This document shows, piece after piece, positions 26,964-35,819 of a stretch of 37,074 bases of DNA. The stretch's first letter is position 1. Each line of letters begins with the position of its first letter. The DNA is from Nitrospira sp. GTDB taxonomy: Bacteria; Nitrospirota; Nitrospiria; Nitrospirales; Nitrospiraceae. The stretch spans positions 1 to 37,074 of the forward strand of contig JAOUGT010000009.1 of the NCBI GenBank assembly GCA_029865485.1, in the 5' to 3' direction. A model generated the notes under the pieces. It made no database searches and was not told the origin of the DNA. It saw only the letters and a program-made list of their open reading frames with translations. The position numbers and the translations under genes are program-made.

Positions 26964-27029
26964 CGTGAAGCGCATCTCGTTTATGACCATGATCCGCACA
27001 ATCTTGCTTGCCTGCGTTTCACGCTTCAC
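26964..27029. repeat. REP-like inverted motif after trxB (copy 2)
   Basis: CGTGAAGCGCATCTCG (26964-26979) and an oppositely oriented CGCTTCAC (27022-27029) lie within the trxB-thiI gap. The first differs by one base from the motif just after the TPR gene (5130-5145). The arms GTGAAGCG/CGCTTCAC could form a stem over a ~50-nt loop. Confidence 0.5.
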
Positions 27030-27050
27030 AAACGACGAGCCTCGCACGCC

Positions 27051-28238
27051 ATGAAATGCGCCATCGCCCATTATCATGAACTTGCCTTGAAGGGTCACAA
27101 TCGAGACTACTTCGAGCAAAGCCTCATCACCAACATTCGCACAGCCCTGAAAGATTTGGGTATTCGGCAGGTTCAGAACCTCCACAGCCGTATTCGCATT
27201 GAGCTTCCCCCCGAAGTGGACTTGGATGTCATTCGAGACCGGCTTATTCGCGTGTGCGGCATTGCAAACTTTTCGCTGGGTCGCGTGATTCCGTTGCAGT
27301 TAGGTGACCCGGATCTTGAGGCACTCTCCGCAGCTGCAGTTGCCGAGCTCAACGCCAAGTCGTTCCATACCTTTCGAGTCACCGCCAAGCGAGCCGATAA
27401 GCGATTAGCCTTGACCTCGATGGATATTGAAAAGTCCGTCGGCGCAGCCATTTGTGAGAGAACCGGCAAACAAGTTAGTCTGAAACACCCAGACCTGACG
27501 GTCTACATAGAGCTTCTGACGAAGGATGCATTTTGTTCAGCGGAAAAAGTCGAAGGACCCGGCGGTATGCCGACCGGCGTCAGCGGGAAGGTTGCTTGCT
27601 TGACATCAGGGGGAATCGACTCGCCGGTCGCGGCGTATCGCCTGATCAAGCGAGGCTGCCTCGCGACGTTTGTGCATTTTTCTGGCCGACCCCTTGTGAG
27701 CCGAGCGTCGGAAGAGAAAGTTCGTGACCTCGTACGGACGTTGACCCAATATCAATATCACTCACGTCTCTATGTCATTCCGTTTGGAGAAATTCAGCGT
27801 GAGATTGTCCTGACCGCACCGGCCCCCTTCCGCGTGGTGCTGTATCGCCGAATGATGGTCCGGATCACGGAGGAGCTGGCCAGGAGAGAACAGTGTTGGG
27901 CTTTAGTGACTGGCGATAGTCTCGGCCAAGTCGCCTCACAAACCCCTCAGAACCTCTGTGCGATTGAGGAGGCAGCGGAACTGCCGATCCTCCGTCCACT
28001 GATCGGTATGGACAAACGTGAGATCATTGACGAGGCGAGACGACTCGGCACCTATGAGACCTCCATTGAGCCCGACCAGGATTGCTGCAAACTCTTCGTG
28101 CCTCCCCACCCAAACACCAAGACTCGTGTGGATGACGTACTGAGAATTGAACGTACGCTGGATATCGCTGGGCTGGTCAAGCGAGGACTTGAGAAAGTCG
28201 AATTGACTGAGTTCTCGTTCCCTCATTCCGCCACATAA
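27051..28238 (+). CDS. thiI: tRNA 4-thiouridine synthase ThiI (without rhodanese domain)
   Basis: A 395-aa protein: N-terminal ferredoxin-like and THUMP domains (residues ~1-170), then the adenylating PP-loop SGGIDSP (186-192) and TGDSLGQVASQTPQNL, typical of ThiI. It ends at residue 395 without the C-terminal rhodanese domain found in E. coli, so sulfur transfer would rely on a separate donor and on the Cys pair DQDCCK near residue 345. It modifies U8 of tRNAs and may contribute to thiazole synthesis. The assignment is secure. Confidence 0.94.
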   Translation: MKCAIAHYHELALKGHNRDYFEQSLITNIRTALKDLGIRQVQNLHSRIRIELPPEVDLDVIRDRLIRVCGIANFSLGRVIPLQLGDPDLEALSAAAVAELNAKSFHTFRVTAKRADKRLALTSMDIEKSVGAAICERTGKQVSLKHPDLTVYIELLTKDAFCSAEKVEGPGGMPTGVSGKVACLTSGGIDSPVAAYRLIKRGCLATFVHFSGRPLVSRASEEKVRDLVRTLTQYQYHSRLYVIPFGEIQREIVLTAPAPFRVVLYRRMMVRITEELARREQCWALVTGDSLGQVASQTPQNLCAIEEAAELPILRPLIGMDKREIIDEARRLGTYETSIEPDQDCCKLFVPPHPNTKTRVDDVLRIERTLDIAGLVKRGLEKVELTEFSFPHSAT

Positions 28239-28288
28239 TTCGTACCATGTTCTGCGGAAAGTCAGCAGGGGTTAATCGAAGGCTGATC

Positions 28289-28311
28289 TGGTGGAGCGGG
28301 TGGGAATTCGA
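28289..28311 (+). other. Degenerate copy of the tRNA-Ser 3' end (putative att site)
   Basis: TGGTGGAGCGGGTGGGAATTC (continuing GA) resembles TGGCGGAGAGGGTGGGATTCGA, the tRNA-Ser 3' end including CCA at 30601-30622, in the same orientation, with two substitutions and one inserted A. It lies 50 bp after thiI, at the far edge of the accessory segment, where a displaced att copy is expected. Confidence 0.5.
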
Positions 28312-28440
28312 CATCGTGCCACAACTGTTATTCATATTCCTACAGAAGAGGCAGGCCCCTTCTGTGCGCCAAACACTGAAGGTGTGCACCCTACTCCGCC
28401 CCACGATTTCTGCGGTAAAATCCCTTACCGCGCAAAAACC

Positions 28441-28644
28441 ATGTTTAGATATACGAGAATTCACAAAGTCTTAGGCGAAGGCAACTTCGTTCTGACCGTA
28501 AGGGAAGGCGAATGGAGTGTCAAAACGCACGCTTTTTACGACTTACTAAGATTTGAAAATGGATAAGCCGTCGAACATTGGGACACTATTCAAGAGATCC
28601 CAATCAAGAACCTCGCGAACAGCAATGGAATATTTGGATTTTAA
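28441..28644 (+). pseudogene. SnoaL/NTF2-like protein remnant with an in-frame stop
   Basis: The frame reads RIHKVLGEGNFVLTVREGEW, then AFYDLLRFENG, a TAA stop at 28564-28566, and continues in the same frame AVEHWDTIQEIP to a final TAA at 28642. Intact SnoaL-like/NTF2-like proteins have ENGK(I/A)xEHWD here, so a Lys codon AAA has become TAA. The N-terminal half of the family is missing; the track ORF's upstream residues (from 28291) show no similarity. This is a decayed, 5'-truncated gene, AT-richer than the neighbouring methyltransferase gene, which suggests foreign origin. Confidence 0.8.
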
Positions 28645-28660
28645 AGACGTTTTAAAGACG
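28639..28660 (+). repeat. Perfect 11-bp tandem duplication
   Basis: TTTTAAAGACG is repeated directly with no spacer at the end of the SnoaL-like pseudogene. The first unit includes its terminal TAA. Likely a replication-slippage scar or an excision footprint. Confidence 0.8.
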
Positions 28661-28728
28661 AATAGAATGATAGTGCTGTTTCGAGACTTGCTTGATGACA
28701 TCGCCCTTCTTGTAGACGGGCGCTGTTG

Positions 28729-29334
28729 ATGAATTCTTTCGTCCTTCCGATCAACGGCAACGTGGGCGGCGTCATCTTCATCATCGGCCTCTTCGTAGCC
28801 GTCGTACTGATCATGCTACTCCTCGCCACGCTCGTGCGGCCGTCGCTCCGCATCTGGCCGACGCCCGGCGAGAAGTCCTTGCAAAGCTATGTGTTCTGGC
28901 CACTGTTCCGCGGGCTTAACGTGCTCGCGTCCCTATCCGCTGTGGCGGCCTGGCCGGGTGGCGCACTCGGGCTTCCGTTTTGGTTGCGTATTCTGGCTGC
29001 GCTGGTGCTCGCCGTCTCGGTCGCGATTTTCGTCTACGCCTTCCGCGTGCTCGGTCGCGACAACAGCTATGGCGCGTCAGGCGGTCTCGTCACCGGCGGC
29101 ATCTACCAGTGGTCTCGCAATCCGCAGAATGCGATGCTGATCGTCGTGTACGGCGCGCTCGCGCTTACAGCCGACAGCGGCCCCACGTATTTGCTGTGCG
29201 GCGCGATGATGCTCGTCTACGCGCTCATGGTGCTGCTCGAGGAGCCGTGGCTCGCCGCCCGCTACGGCGACGACTACCGCGCCTATTGCCGGTCTGTGCC
29301 GCGGTTCTTCAATGTGCCGCGCATGTTCGGTTAG
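28729..29334 (+). CDS. Isoprenylcysteine carboxyl methyltransferase-like membrane protein
   Basis: A ~201-aa integral membrane protein of the ICMT/PEMT-like family. It has several TM helices (VGGVIFIIGLFVAVVLIMLLL and later), the conserved cofactor-binding segment GGLVTGGIYQWSRNPQNAML and the C-terminal EEPWLAARYGDDYRAYCRSVPRF. Members methylate small molecules, lipids or cysteine carboxyls using SAM; the substrate is unknown. The ATG at 28729 is the likely start (the track uses TTG at 28726). The gene is visibly GC-richer at third codon positions than the surrounding core genes, supporting horizontal acquisition. It stands alone between a pseudogene and an IS. Confidence 0.85.
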   Translation: MNSFVLPINGNVGGVIFIIGLFVAVVLIMLLLATLVRPSLRIWPTPGEKSLQSYVFWPLFRGLNVLASLSAVAAWPGGALGLPFWLRILAALVLAVSVAIFVYAFRVLGRDNSYGASGGLVTGGIYQWSRNPQNAMLIVVYGALALTADSGPTYLLCGAMMLVYALMVLLEEPWLAARYGDDYRAYCRSVPRFFNVPRMFG

Positions 29335-29512
29335 AGCCGTCTTCAACCATGCACGTCAGACTTCAGGTACAATGCGGTCACCAATCGAATCACAGCTTGA
29401 GTTCAAACTCCAAGTGCAACATGACTTGAACCAAAGACGAGAACAGCGATAACTGTGTTGATAACGGCATTCATGAGCCTTTCCTTTTCGTTTTGAAAAA
29501 GCTCTTTGACGT

Positions 29513-29540
29513 TATAGCTAAGCCTTAAATTACTGATGGC
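29513..29540 (+). repeat. IS630 left terminal inverted repeat
   Basis: Begins TATAGCTAAGC and ends TACTGATGGC; pairs with the right end at 30391-30418. Confidence 0.8.
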
Positions 29541-29572
29541 TATGGCAGCTGACGTTGGGCGATGATGGGGGT

Positions 29573-30419
29573 ATGCGATGCTCATCAGACTTACGCCAAC
29601 GAGTGGTGGAGTTTGTCCGCCGCGGAGGCAGCAAAACCGAAGCGGCTCGGCGGTTCCAGGTGGGCGAGGCCAGCGTGTACCGCTGGCTCAAGCTGGGGGG
29701 CCTGACCTACCAGCGTCCCGGCCCGCGCCGTCCCTACAAGCTGGATTGGGAGCAATTACGCCGTCATGTCGACGCCCATCCCGATCAGACCCAAGCCGAA
29801 CGGGCGCGGCACTTCGAGGTCTCCCGGTATTGCATCTGGAACGCGCTACACCGCCTGCAGATCACCCATAAAAACAAGGATCGGGTACCAGGAACGCGAT
29901 CCGCAGCGATGGAAACAGTTCCTGCGCCTGCGGGAGCGGTTCTTTCGCCGCGGCAAACGGCCCGTCTTCATCGATGAGTGTGGCTTTGCGTCGTCGACTG
30001 CGCGGCGGTACGGGTACGCCCCAAAGGGACACCGCGTAGATGGGCTGGTCTCCGGGCATCGTCGACCACGCACCTCACTGCTGGCCGCCCGGATCGACGG
30101 GCGCCTAGAGGAACCGCTGCTGTTCGAGGGGACCTGCGATACGGAGGTCTTCAACACCTGGCTCCAGACCCGGTTGTGCCCCCGGCTGACGACCCAGCAC
30201 CTCGTGATCATGGACAATGCGGCGTTTCATACCTCGCGAGAAACGGCGCAGCTTATTGAGGCCACCGGCGCGACCCTGCTGTTCCTGTCGCCGTACTCGC
30301 CCGACTTCAACCCGATCGAACATGACTTCGCCGCACTCAAGAAACGCCGGGAGTATCAAGCAACCGTACCCCTCGACGAAATCGTCAAAGGCTATCAGTA
30401 CCTATATGCTTGGCTATAA
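29573..30419 (+). pseudogene. IS630-family transposase, disrupted by a +1 frame change
   Basis: The N-terminal frame starts MRCSSDLRQRVVEFVRRGG at 29573 (the track adds six residues) and contains the helix-turn-helix SKTEAARRFQVGEASVYRWL. The C-terminal frame carries the DDE catalytic domain: VFIDECGF, VIMDNAAFH and SPDFNPIEHDF, so all three acidic residues are intact. The frames must join at the run of five A (29870-29874, ITHK|TRIGYQERD); deleting one A restores a full ORF. The shift is +1 rather than the -1 typical of programmed IS frameshifting, so a mutation or sequencing error is more likely. The stop TAA uses the TA of the element end plus one flanking A. Confidence 0.85.
30391..30418 (-). 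repeat. IS630 right terminal inverted repeat
   Basis: Reverse complement of the left end with 7 mismatches in 28; it overlaps the last codons of the transposase (YQYLYAWL). Confidence 0.8.
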
Positions 30420-30495
30420 GACGGATGAAACAAGCGAGGCGCGCACATCGCCACATCATGAAGCCAGCTTGTAGCCAACTTCCGTGATTGCGCGA

Positions 30496-30518
30496 GATGA
30501 AGTGTATGTTACTTCATC
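30496..30518. other. Perfect hairpin between the IS and tRNA-Ser
   Basis: GATGAAGT (30496-30503) and ACTTCATC (30511-30518) form an 8-bp perfect stem with a 7-nt loop. There is no adjacent T-tract on the tRNA-reading strand, so its role is unclear; it could be a remnant of mobile DNA. Confidence 0.5.
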
Positions 30519-30600
30519 CGTGGGATCTCTAGGTGGTTGAAACCTTTTGTTTGTGATTTTCGGGATTTACGTTTTTTTAGCCAAACTCGGCGAATAATAA

Positions 30601-30690
<90 letters not shown>

Positions 30691-30793
30691 GTTCCGGTAG
30701 ATCCTCGGCGGGATTACGTATCGAGCAGGATGATGGAGACATGCCCGACGAATGTGCCGAGCTTACAGTGGCCGATGCCATTTTGCAATGGCT

Positions 30794-32377
30794 TCATGTC
30801 ACGCCCATCATGTGCCCTTCTCCATGACGCTCGGCCTTCCCTCCGAGTACCCGCCTCAGCTCCACCATCGCCAGCGTATCTCGTGCGCAGTACCGTAGCA
30901 GAGCTTCTCGTATGGCCTCCCGCTCCACCCAATCGGTTTCGACAAAGACCATACGGTAATACTCTGCGGCCGCATGTCCTCCTTCTTGAATCGTGAGATC
31001 ACCATAGCCAAGCGAGGGCACGACCGCCGGCAGGACGGATTTGATCGAGTACGATCCCTGAAAAGCAGGGTGGTAGTAATGGTCCTTGATCACAGGAAGC
31101 AGATCCCACAGCCGTTTGCCGATCTCCCGAAACGCTGATTTGAACTCGGGAAACGTGTCCGCCAACTGGCGAATGAGCCCTGCTTCGTAGGCAGAGTACA
31201 CCAGAATGCTGCCGGAGTTACCGAGTGACTCGATCAATGCCTCGGCCCAACGCTTGCGAGGTTCAGACGCTTCGGTATGGAGAAACTCCTGATGCAGGAC
31301 CTCACCGGATTCGAGTTCAATGTGATTGGACCATTGAACCGGAAGAGCCTGATACGGTCTGGTGGAGGGAAACCGGGGGACTGCCAACATCACCGTCTCG
31401 GCATCGAGATGATGGATGGGATAGCTGAGGGAGCGAAGCAGTGGGCCTAACTCCGACGAAACCCATTCCACGTTGTTCTTGACCTTTTGTTGGGCATCCG
31501 TCAGCTGGGTTCCGGCCGGAATATCATCAATCATCATCACCCCTTGACGAACCAGGCGACTGACCAGCTCTTTCTTCCCCGGCAGGTGATAGATCCAGCG
31601 TTCCGGCTTATCTTTGGTACAGTAGGCCCAAAACGGACATTCGTAGGGGCTGTGGCAATGCTGATCAGGCTCAATCGCCGGAATTTGGGACTCCGCCAAC
31701 ATAGCCTTCATGGCAGCCAATCGTTCCGGCACCAGCATTCGCCTCGCGGTCACGGCCTCCGAAACGTTTTCAACCGAAAAGAGTGCCTGCAGATCAACCA
31801 TGCCACCATCGTAATGGTAGCCGGTATTGATATGCAGCAAGCAGGTCCCCTCCAGCGTTACTCCAGCCCCTTGGACGATAAGGCTCTGAATGGATAAATC
31901 ATCAAGATGCACATCTTTTACTCTCGTCGAGGACTTCACCTCGATCAAACGCCAGGAGGGCGATCCCATCGAACCAGTTTTGACGCGCTCTAGAATATCG
32001 ACGCGGACAAGTACGCCATCGTGCTCAAACGCTCCCTCGAAGATTGCCGGAATCGTCGAATCTTGCAGTAAGCCAGCCGTCTCCGCGACCGCCGCCTCTC
32101 GCTGACGGAACCCGGCCTTCACGAGGACACCTCCAGGGAAACGCTGCTGTGCCAGGACACCGATTTCGGTGCCCATATCCAAGATCGCCTGCGTCGACGC
32201 ATCCGGCGGCGTTGCAAGCGCGGGCTGATAAATTTCCAAATAGAGGCGTTTGTGACATTGCAATCCAGAGAGAAACTTCGACTTTGACAGTCGCGGTGTT
32301 GCGGGAACCGGAGAGAGCCCGTCCTGAGAATCCACTATCAGTTTTCTATCCATGCTGTGATCGGTGATTTCGCACAT
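30794..32377 (-). CDS. DUF2779 protein: Cas4-like Fe-S PD-(D/E)XK nuclease plus DEDD-like nuclease domain
   Basis: A ~527-aa protein with two nuclease-like modules. The N-terminal half has VRVDI (Asp127) and LIEVKSST (Glu146, Lys148), a PD-(D/E)XK active site. A lone Cys41 (LQCHKRLY) with Cys241, Cys247 and Cys253 (CHSPYECPFWAYC) forms a Cas4/AddB-like 4Fe-4S arrangement. The C-terminal DUF2779 region has HLDAET (Asp325, Glu327), LVYSAYE and YCARDT (Asp500), an RNase H-like DEDD exonuclease pattern. The track start (32629) runs antisense into the MATE gene; I chose the ATG at 32377, with 32353 as an alternative. It is divergent from the MATE gene, with no CRISPR or recB partner nearby. Its biological role is unassigned. 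Confidence 0.85.
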   Translation of the reverse strand: MCEITDHSMDRKLIVDSQDGLSPVPATPRLSKSKFLSGLQCHKRLYLEIYQPALATPPDASTQAILDMGTEIGVLAQQRFPGGVLVKAGFRQREAAVAETAGLLQDSTIPAIFEGAFEHDGVLVRVDILERVKTGSMGSPSWRLIEVKSSTRVKDVHLDDLSIQSLIVQGAGVTLEGTCLLHINTGYHYDGGMVDLQALFSVENVSEAVTARRMLVPERLAAMKAMLAESQIPAIEPDQHCHSPYECPFWAYCTKDKPERWIYHLPGKKELVSRLVRQGVMMIDDIPAGTQLTDAQQKVKNNVEWVSSELGPLLRSLSYPIHHLDAETVMLAVPRFPSTRPYQALPVQWSNHIELESGEVLHQEFLHTEASEPRKRWAEALIESLGNSGSILVYSAYEAGLIRQLADTFPEFKSAFREIGKRLWDLLPVIKDHYYHPAFQGSYSIKSVLPAVVPSLGYGDLTIQEGGHAAAEYYRMVFVETDWVEREAIREALLRYCARDTLAMVELRRVLGGKAERHGEGHMMGVT

Positions 32378-32411
32378 GGTCCACGAAGAAACTCTGCTAG
32401 GATAGCGCCCC

Positions 32412-33737
32412 ATGGGTAACGGTGTCACCCAAATCAGACGGGCCGTGATGACTTTAGCCCTTCCCGTCACGCTGACCACGCTGCTCCAGCGGGCGGAAGG
32501 CATTGTGGCTGTCTTTTTAGTCGGCGGACTCGGAGCCACCTCAATCGCCGCCGTCGGCCTCGGCCAGCTATTGGCGTTCGTGGCCACCACGTTGGTTTCA
32601 GGAATTTCGGTTGGAACAAATGTGGTCATCGCTCAGCTCTGGGGAGCCAGACGCCGACAGGACGCAGGAGAAGCAGCCCGCCACTTTTTATGGCTGTCAA
32701 TCGGCATCTCGATTCTGTTGGCCTGTCTCGGGATCGCCGGCAATCGGTTCGTGATGCAGCAACTTGGTGCAGAGTCCGCCGTCATCGCGCTCGCCCTCCC
32801 CTATTCAACACTCGTCTTTCTGGTAATCCCCTGTACGATCCTCATCCAGGTCCTGTCCTCGATTCTCCAGGGTACCGGCGACACCAAGACCCCCATGTAC
32901 GGTCTGATCGCCGTCAACCTCCTGCATGTCGCCCTTGCCTATCCGTTGATCTATGGGCGATGGGGAATGCCCGCATTGGGATTGAAGGGTGCGGCAATTG
33001 CCGTCGGCCTTGCCGAAACGGCAGGGGTGCTCTATCTCTTGCTCCGTTGTCGTCCCATCTTAAAAGAGTCCTCCCGATTGCGCCTGGACCTCATTCGATC
33101 GATCTGGGACGTGGGGGCCTCTGTGTCCGGGGAACGCATCGTTCAACAAGCCGGCATCTTTATCTACACCAAACTCGTCCTCCTGTATGGCACCGTCGCC
33201 TATGCGGCGCACCAAGTCGGATTATCAATCGAATCCTTTTCCTTTCTCCCGGGCTACGGACTAGCCATAGCCGCCGCCACCATGGTCGGGCAGAGCATCG
33301 GGGCAGGCAAGTACACCAGGGCGAAGTTGGAAAACTGGGAAGCCAGCCGGTTGGCAATCGTGATCATGACCGGAATGGGACTCCTCTTTTTCTTCGTTCC
33401 CGCTACATTGTTTCGTGCATTCACCACCGACGAAGCTGTGGTCGAACTCGGAACGATGTTTCTCAAGATCGTCGCCCTGTTGCAGATCCCTCTGGCCCTC
33501 ACCATGGTCTTAGCTGGATCCCTGCGCGGCGCCGGCGACACACGCTTCATCATGGGCGCCACCATGATCGGCATGTGGGGCGTCCGCGTCCCATTGGCGC
33601 TTCTAGCCGCGCTCGGAACACGCCAATCGGTCTTCTACATCTGGGCTGCCATGATCGCAGACTGGACCGTACGCATGGGCCTGTTGCTCTGGCGCTATCA
33701 GTCGGAACGCTGGCGGCAGATACAGGTCATCAGATAG
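32412..33737 (+). CDS. MATE family multidrug/Na+-driven efflux transporter
   Basis: A 441-aa inner-membrane protein with 12 predicted TM helices in two homologous halves. Diagnostic segments are LALPVTLTTLLQRAEGIVAV at the start, QGTGDTKTPMYGLIAVNLLHV in the first half and GSLRGAGDTRFIMGATMIGMW in the second, the paired G(A/T)GDT motifs of MATE proteins. It exports cationic or organic compounds using a Na+ or H+ gradient. The start at 32412 lies only 34 bp from the divergent DUF2779 start, so promoters overlap. It ends convergent to nhaD with a ~215-bp gap. Confidence 0.93.
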   Translation: MGNGVTQIRRAVMTLALPVTLTTLLQRAEGIVAVFLVGGLGATSIAAVGLGQLLAFVATTLVSGISVGTNVVIAQLWGARRRQDAGEAARHFLWLSIGISILLACLGIAGNRFVMQQLGAESAVIALALPYSTLVFLVIPCTILIQVLSSILQGTGDTKTPMYGLIAVNLLHVALAYPLIYGRWGMPALGLKGAAIAVGLAETAGVLYLLLRCRPILKESSRLRLDLIRSIWDVGASVSGERIVQQAGIFIYTKLVLLYGTVAYAAHQVGLSIESFSFLPGYGLAIAAATMVGQSIGAGKYTRAKLENWEASRLAIVIMTGMGLLFFFVPATLFRAFTTDEAVVELGTMFLKIVALLQIPLALTMVLAGSLRGAGDTRFIMGATMIGMWGVRVPLALLAALGTRQSVFYIWAAMIADWTVRMGLLLWRYQSERWRQIQVIR

Positions 33738-33952
33738 TGGTCACGCAAAAACGGGTTATTTTTTGCCAGACGACCTTGCATGGTCCATCCTCTCTCGATT
33801 ATCCCTATTCGCCCCTCCCAGCACTCTGTTGATCGTCAAACTCCTGCATGACGCTCGAAGAGACCACGTCACCATACGTGATAGGGACAAGTTTATGCGC
33901 GAGGAACCTGCAAAGATGGAGAACCATGCGGACAACAGATAGGAGATCCGTG

Positions 33953-35314
33953 TCAGGGCGTGAACAATTGACCGTTCATCATCCAGTGAACACCGATACT
34001 GGCCGCGTACCCCAACGCGATCGCCCATGTCCATTTCAGGTGGGCAAAGAAGGTATAGACACCTCGTGCTTGCCCCATAAGTGCCACACCAGCAGCTGAC
34101 CCGATCGAGAGAAGTGATCCTCCAACCCCTGCTGTCAATGTGACCAGAAGCCACTGACCAAGGTTCATATCCGGATTCATGCTCAAAACGGCAAACATAA
34201 TAGGGATGTTGTCTATCACTGCTGATAAGATCCCAACGAGGATATTGGCGGCCGTTGCGCCTAGGTCTTGGTACAGAAGGCTGGACAGAACAGCCAGATA
34301 GCCCAGCGCCCCAAGACCACCGACACAGAGCATAATGCCGTAGAAAAACATCAGCGTGTCCCATTCCACGCGTTTCATGCTGATGAAAATATTGAACGGT
34401 TTGACGGCTGGTTTCCATCGCGCAGGCCTCCGTCCCGATTGTTCGTCATCAAACATGGGAATGTCCGTCCATTCAACCAATTCCTTCCGCCGTATCCAAT
34501 GCCCATAGGATTTGAGAAGCCCCAGGCCGGTCATCATGCCGAGAAACGGAGGCATCTCCAGAAAATGATGCATCATCACAGTACCCGCTATGGTCATGAG
34601 AAACAGAAGTACGATGATGTAGCCGCCGTGTTTCACATCCACCGGCTCCATGGTGGCCGTCGGCTTGTCGCCTCCGATTGTCATTGCCATGACTATTGCC
34701 GGCACAAGCCAGTTCACGAGCGAGGGAACAAACAGCGCCGCAAACTCTCCGAATTTGATCATGCCTTTTTGCCAGACCATCAGCGTCGTGATATCCCCGA
34801 ACGGGCTAAACGCGCCACCGGCATTGGCGGCCACGACCACATTGATGCAGCCCAAGGCGATGAAGCGCCCGTTCCCTACCCCGATCGCCATCACCACAGC
34901 ACCCATGACCAACGCCGTCGTGAGGTTATCGGCAACTGGCGAAATGAAAAACGCCAGGATGCCTGTGAGCCAAAATATACTGCGCAGTGATAAGCCCAAC
35001 GAAACAAGCCGGGCCCGCAACGCCTCAAAGAGGTTGCGCTCACTCATCGTATTGATGAAGGTCATGGCGGACAGGAGGAACAGCATCAGCTCAGCATATT
35101 CAAGGAGGGTATGCCGCAGAATTTCCGCAGCGGCATGAGATTGGTGTTGCGTGCTGTATGCCACCGCCGTTACGATCCAGATTCCCCCCGCTGCCACCAG
35201 GACCGGTTTGGATTTACGTAGGTGAATGGACTCTTCCACGATAACCAAAATATACGCGGCGACAAACACGGCGAGCGCCGCATAGCCAGTCCAATGGTTT
35301 ACAAAACTCGTCAT
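33953..35314 (-). CDS. nhaD: NhaD-type Na+/H+ antiporter (ion transporter superfamily)
   Basis: A ~453-aa polytopic membrane protein. The N-terminal half has HTLLEYAELMLFLLSAMTFI and FFISPVADNLTTALVMGAVV; the centre has NAGGAFSPFGDITTLMVWQKG, and the C-terminal half SAVIDNIPIMFAVLSMNP and GVGGSLLSIGSAAGVALMG. All are hallmarks of NhaD. It pumps Na+ (or Li+) outward in exchange for H+. The ATG at 35314 (MTSFVNHWTG) has GAGGG just upstream and replaces the track start at 35359. It is convergent with the MATE gene. A second, unrelated Na+/H+ antiporter lies at the window end. Confidence 0.93.
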   Translation of the reverse strand: MTSFVNHWTGYAALAVFVAAYILVIVEESIHLRKSKPVLVAAGGIWIVTAVAYSTQHQSHAAAEILRHTLLEYAELMLFLLSAMTFINTMSERNLFEALRARLVSLGLSLRSIFWLTGILAFFISPVADNLTTALVMGAVVMAIGVGNGRFIALGCINVVVAANAGGAFSPFGDITTLMVWQKGMIKFGEFAALFVPSLVNWLVPAIVMAMTIGGDKPTATMEPVDVKHGGYIIVLLFLMTIAGTVMMHHFLEMPPFLGMMTGLGLLKSYGHWIRRKELVEWTDIPMFDDEQSGRRPARWKPAVKPFNIFISMKRVEWDTLMFFYGIMLCVGGLGALGYLAVLSSLLYQDLGATAANILVGILSAVIDNIPIMFAVLSMNPDMNLGQWLLVTLTAGVGGSLLSIGSAAGVALMGQARGVYTFFAHLKWTWAIALGYAASIGVHWMMNGQLFTP

Positions 35315-35819
35315 CTGATCCCTCTCATTGTGGCGGGGGTACTGACATAGAGCACACATGGCTGGTAACCCCCCAAGCGGCGCCCATTCACTGTAATATT
35401 GTGCATGCCGGAGCTGAATAAGGTCCTTACATCCGCTTCTCCCCTCCTATTCTTTTGCTCTTTCCATGAACGCATGAACATGTTACACAAGGGCATGTGA
35501 AAGTGATCACCCGCAAGTAAGCGCACTTTGAAGATACAGCAAGTGAAAGGGAGCCCATGATGCGCGCATCTGTTGTTGCAAATCCGTCCCGAGGTTCTCA
35601 CTAAAGAATTGTATATTGGGTTTCACCGCTGGTACCCCAGACACGGCGAAGAATTTTTCATTGAAGCTGGCAGCGTAGCACCCGTTCAGGCTTGTCCTGT
35701 CATCTGAGACCTTCGTCTCAATTTAACCAACGCACCGAACATAGTTGATCTAGACTTCGCAAGCTTGCCACTGGGCAAGTACCACCTCCCTTGCCCTGCA
35801 CCTTGAGTAGCCGAGCCAG
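35315..35819. other. Gene-free stretch upstream of nhaD
   Basis: About 500 bp with no credible ORF (track ORF 35311-35601 is low-complexity and resembles nothing) and no clear structured element. It should contain the nhaD promoter. Confidence 0.4.

Larger units (their letters stand above)
29513..30418 (+). mobile_element. IS630-family insertion sequence with terminal inverted repeats
   Basis: A ~906-bp element. The left end TATAGCTAAGCCTTAAATTA and the reverse complement of the right end TATAGCCAAGCATATAGGTA continue into TACTGATGGC/TACTGATAGC; 21 of 28 positions match. Both ends terminate in TA, consistent with the TA target specificity of IS630/Tc1-mariner elements. It encodes a DDE transposase broken into two frames. 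Confidence 0.85.

Noticed and set aside
28177-28464. 95-aa minus-strand ORF at the thiI end
   Set aside because: Overlaps thiI antisense and has no recognisable protein pattern.
33745-33766. GCAAAAA/TTTTTGC hairpin between MATE and nhaD genes
   Set aside because: AT-rich weak stem; not convincing as a bidirectional terminator.
33756-34418. 220-aa minus-strand ORF overlapping nhaD
   Set aside because: Out-of-frame shadow of nhaD with atypical composition.
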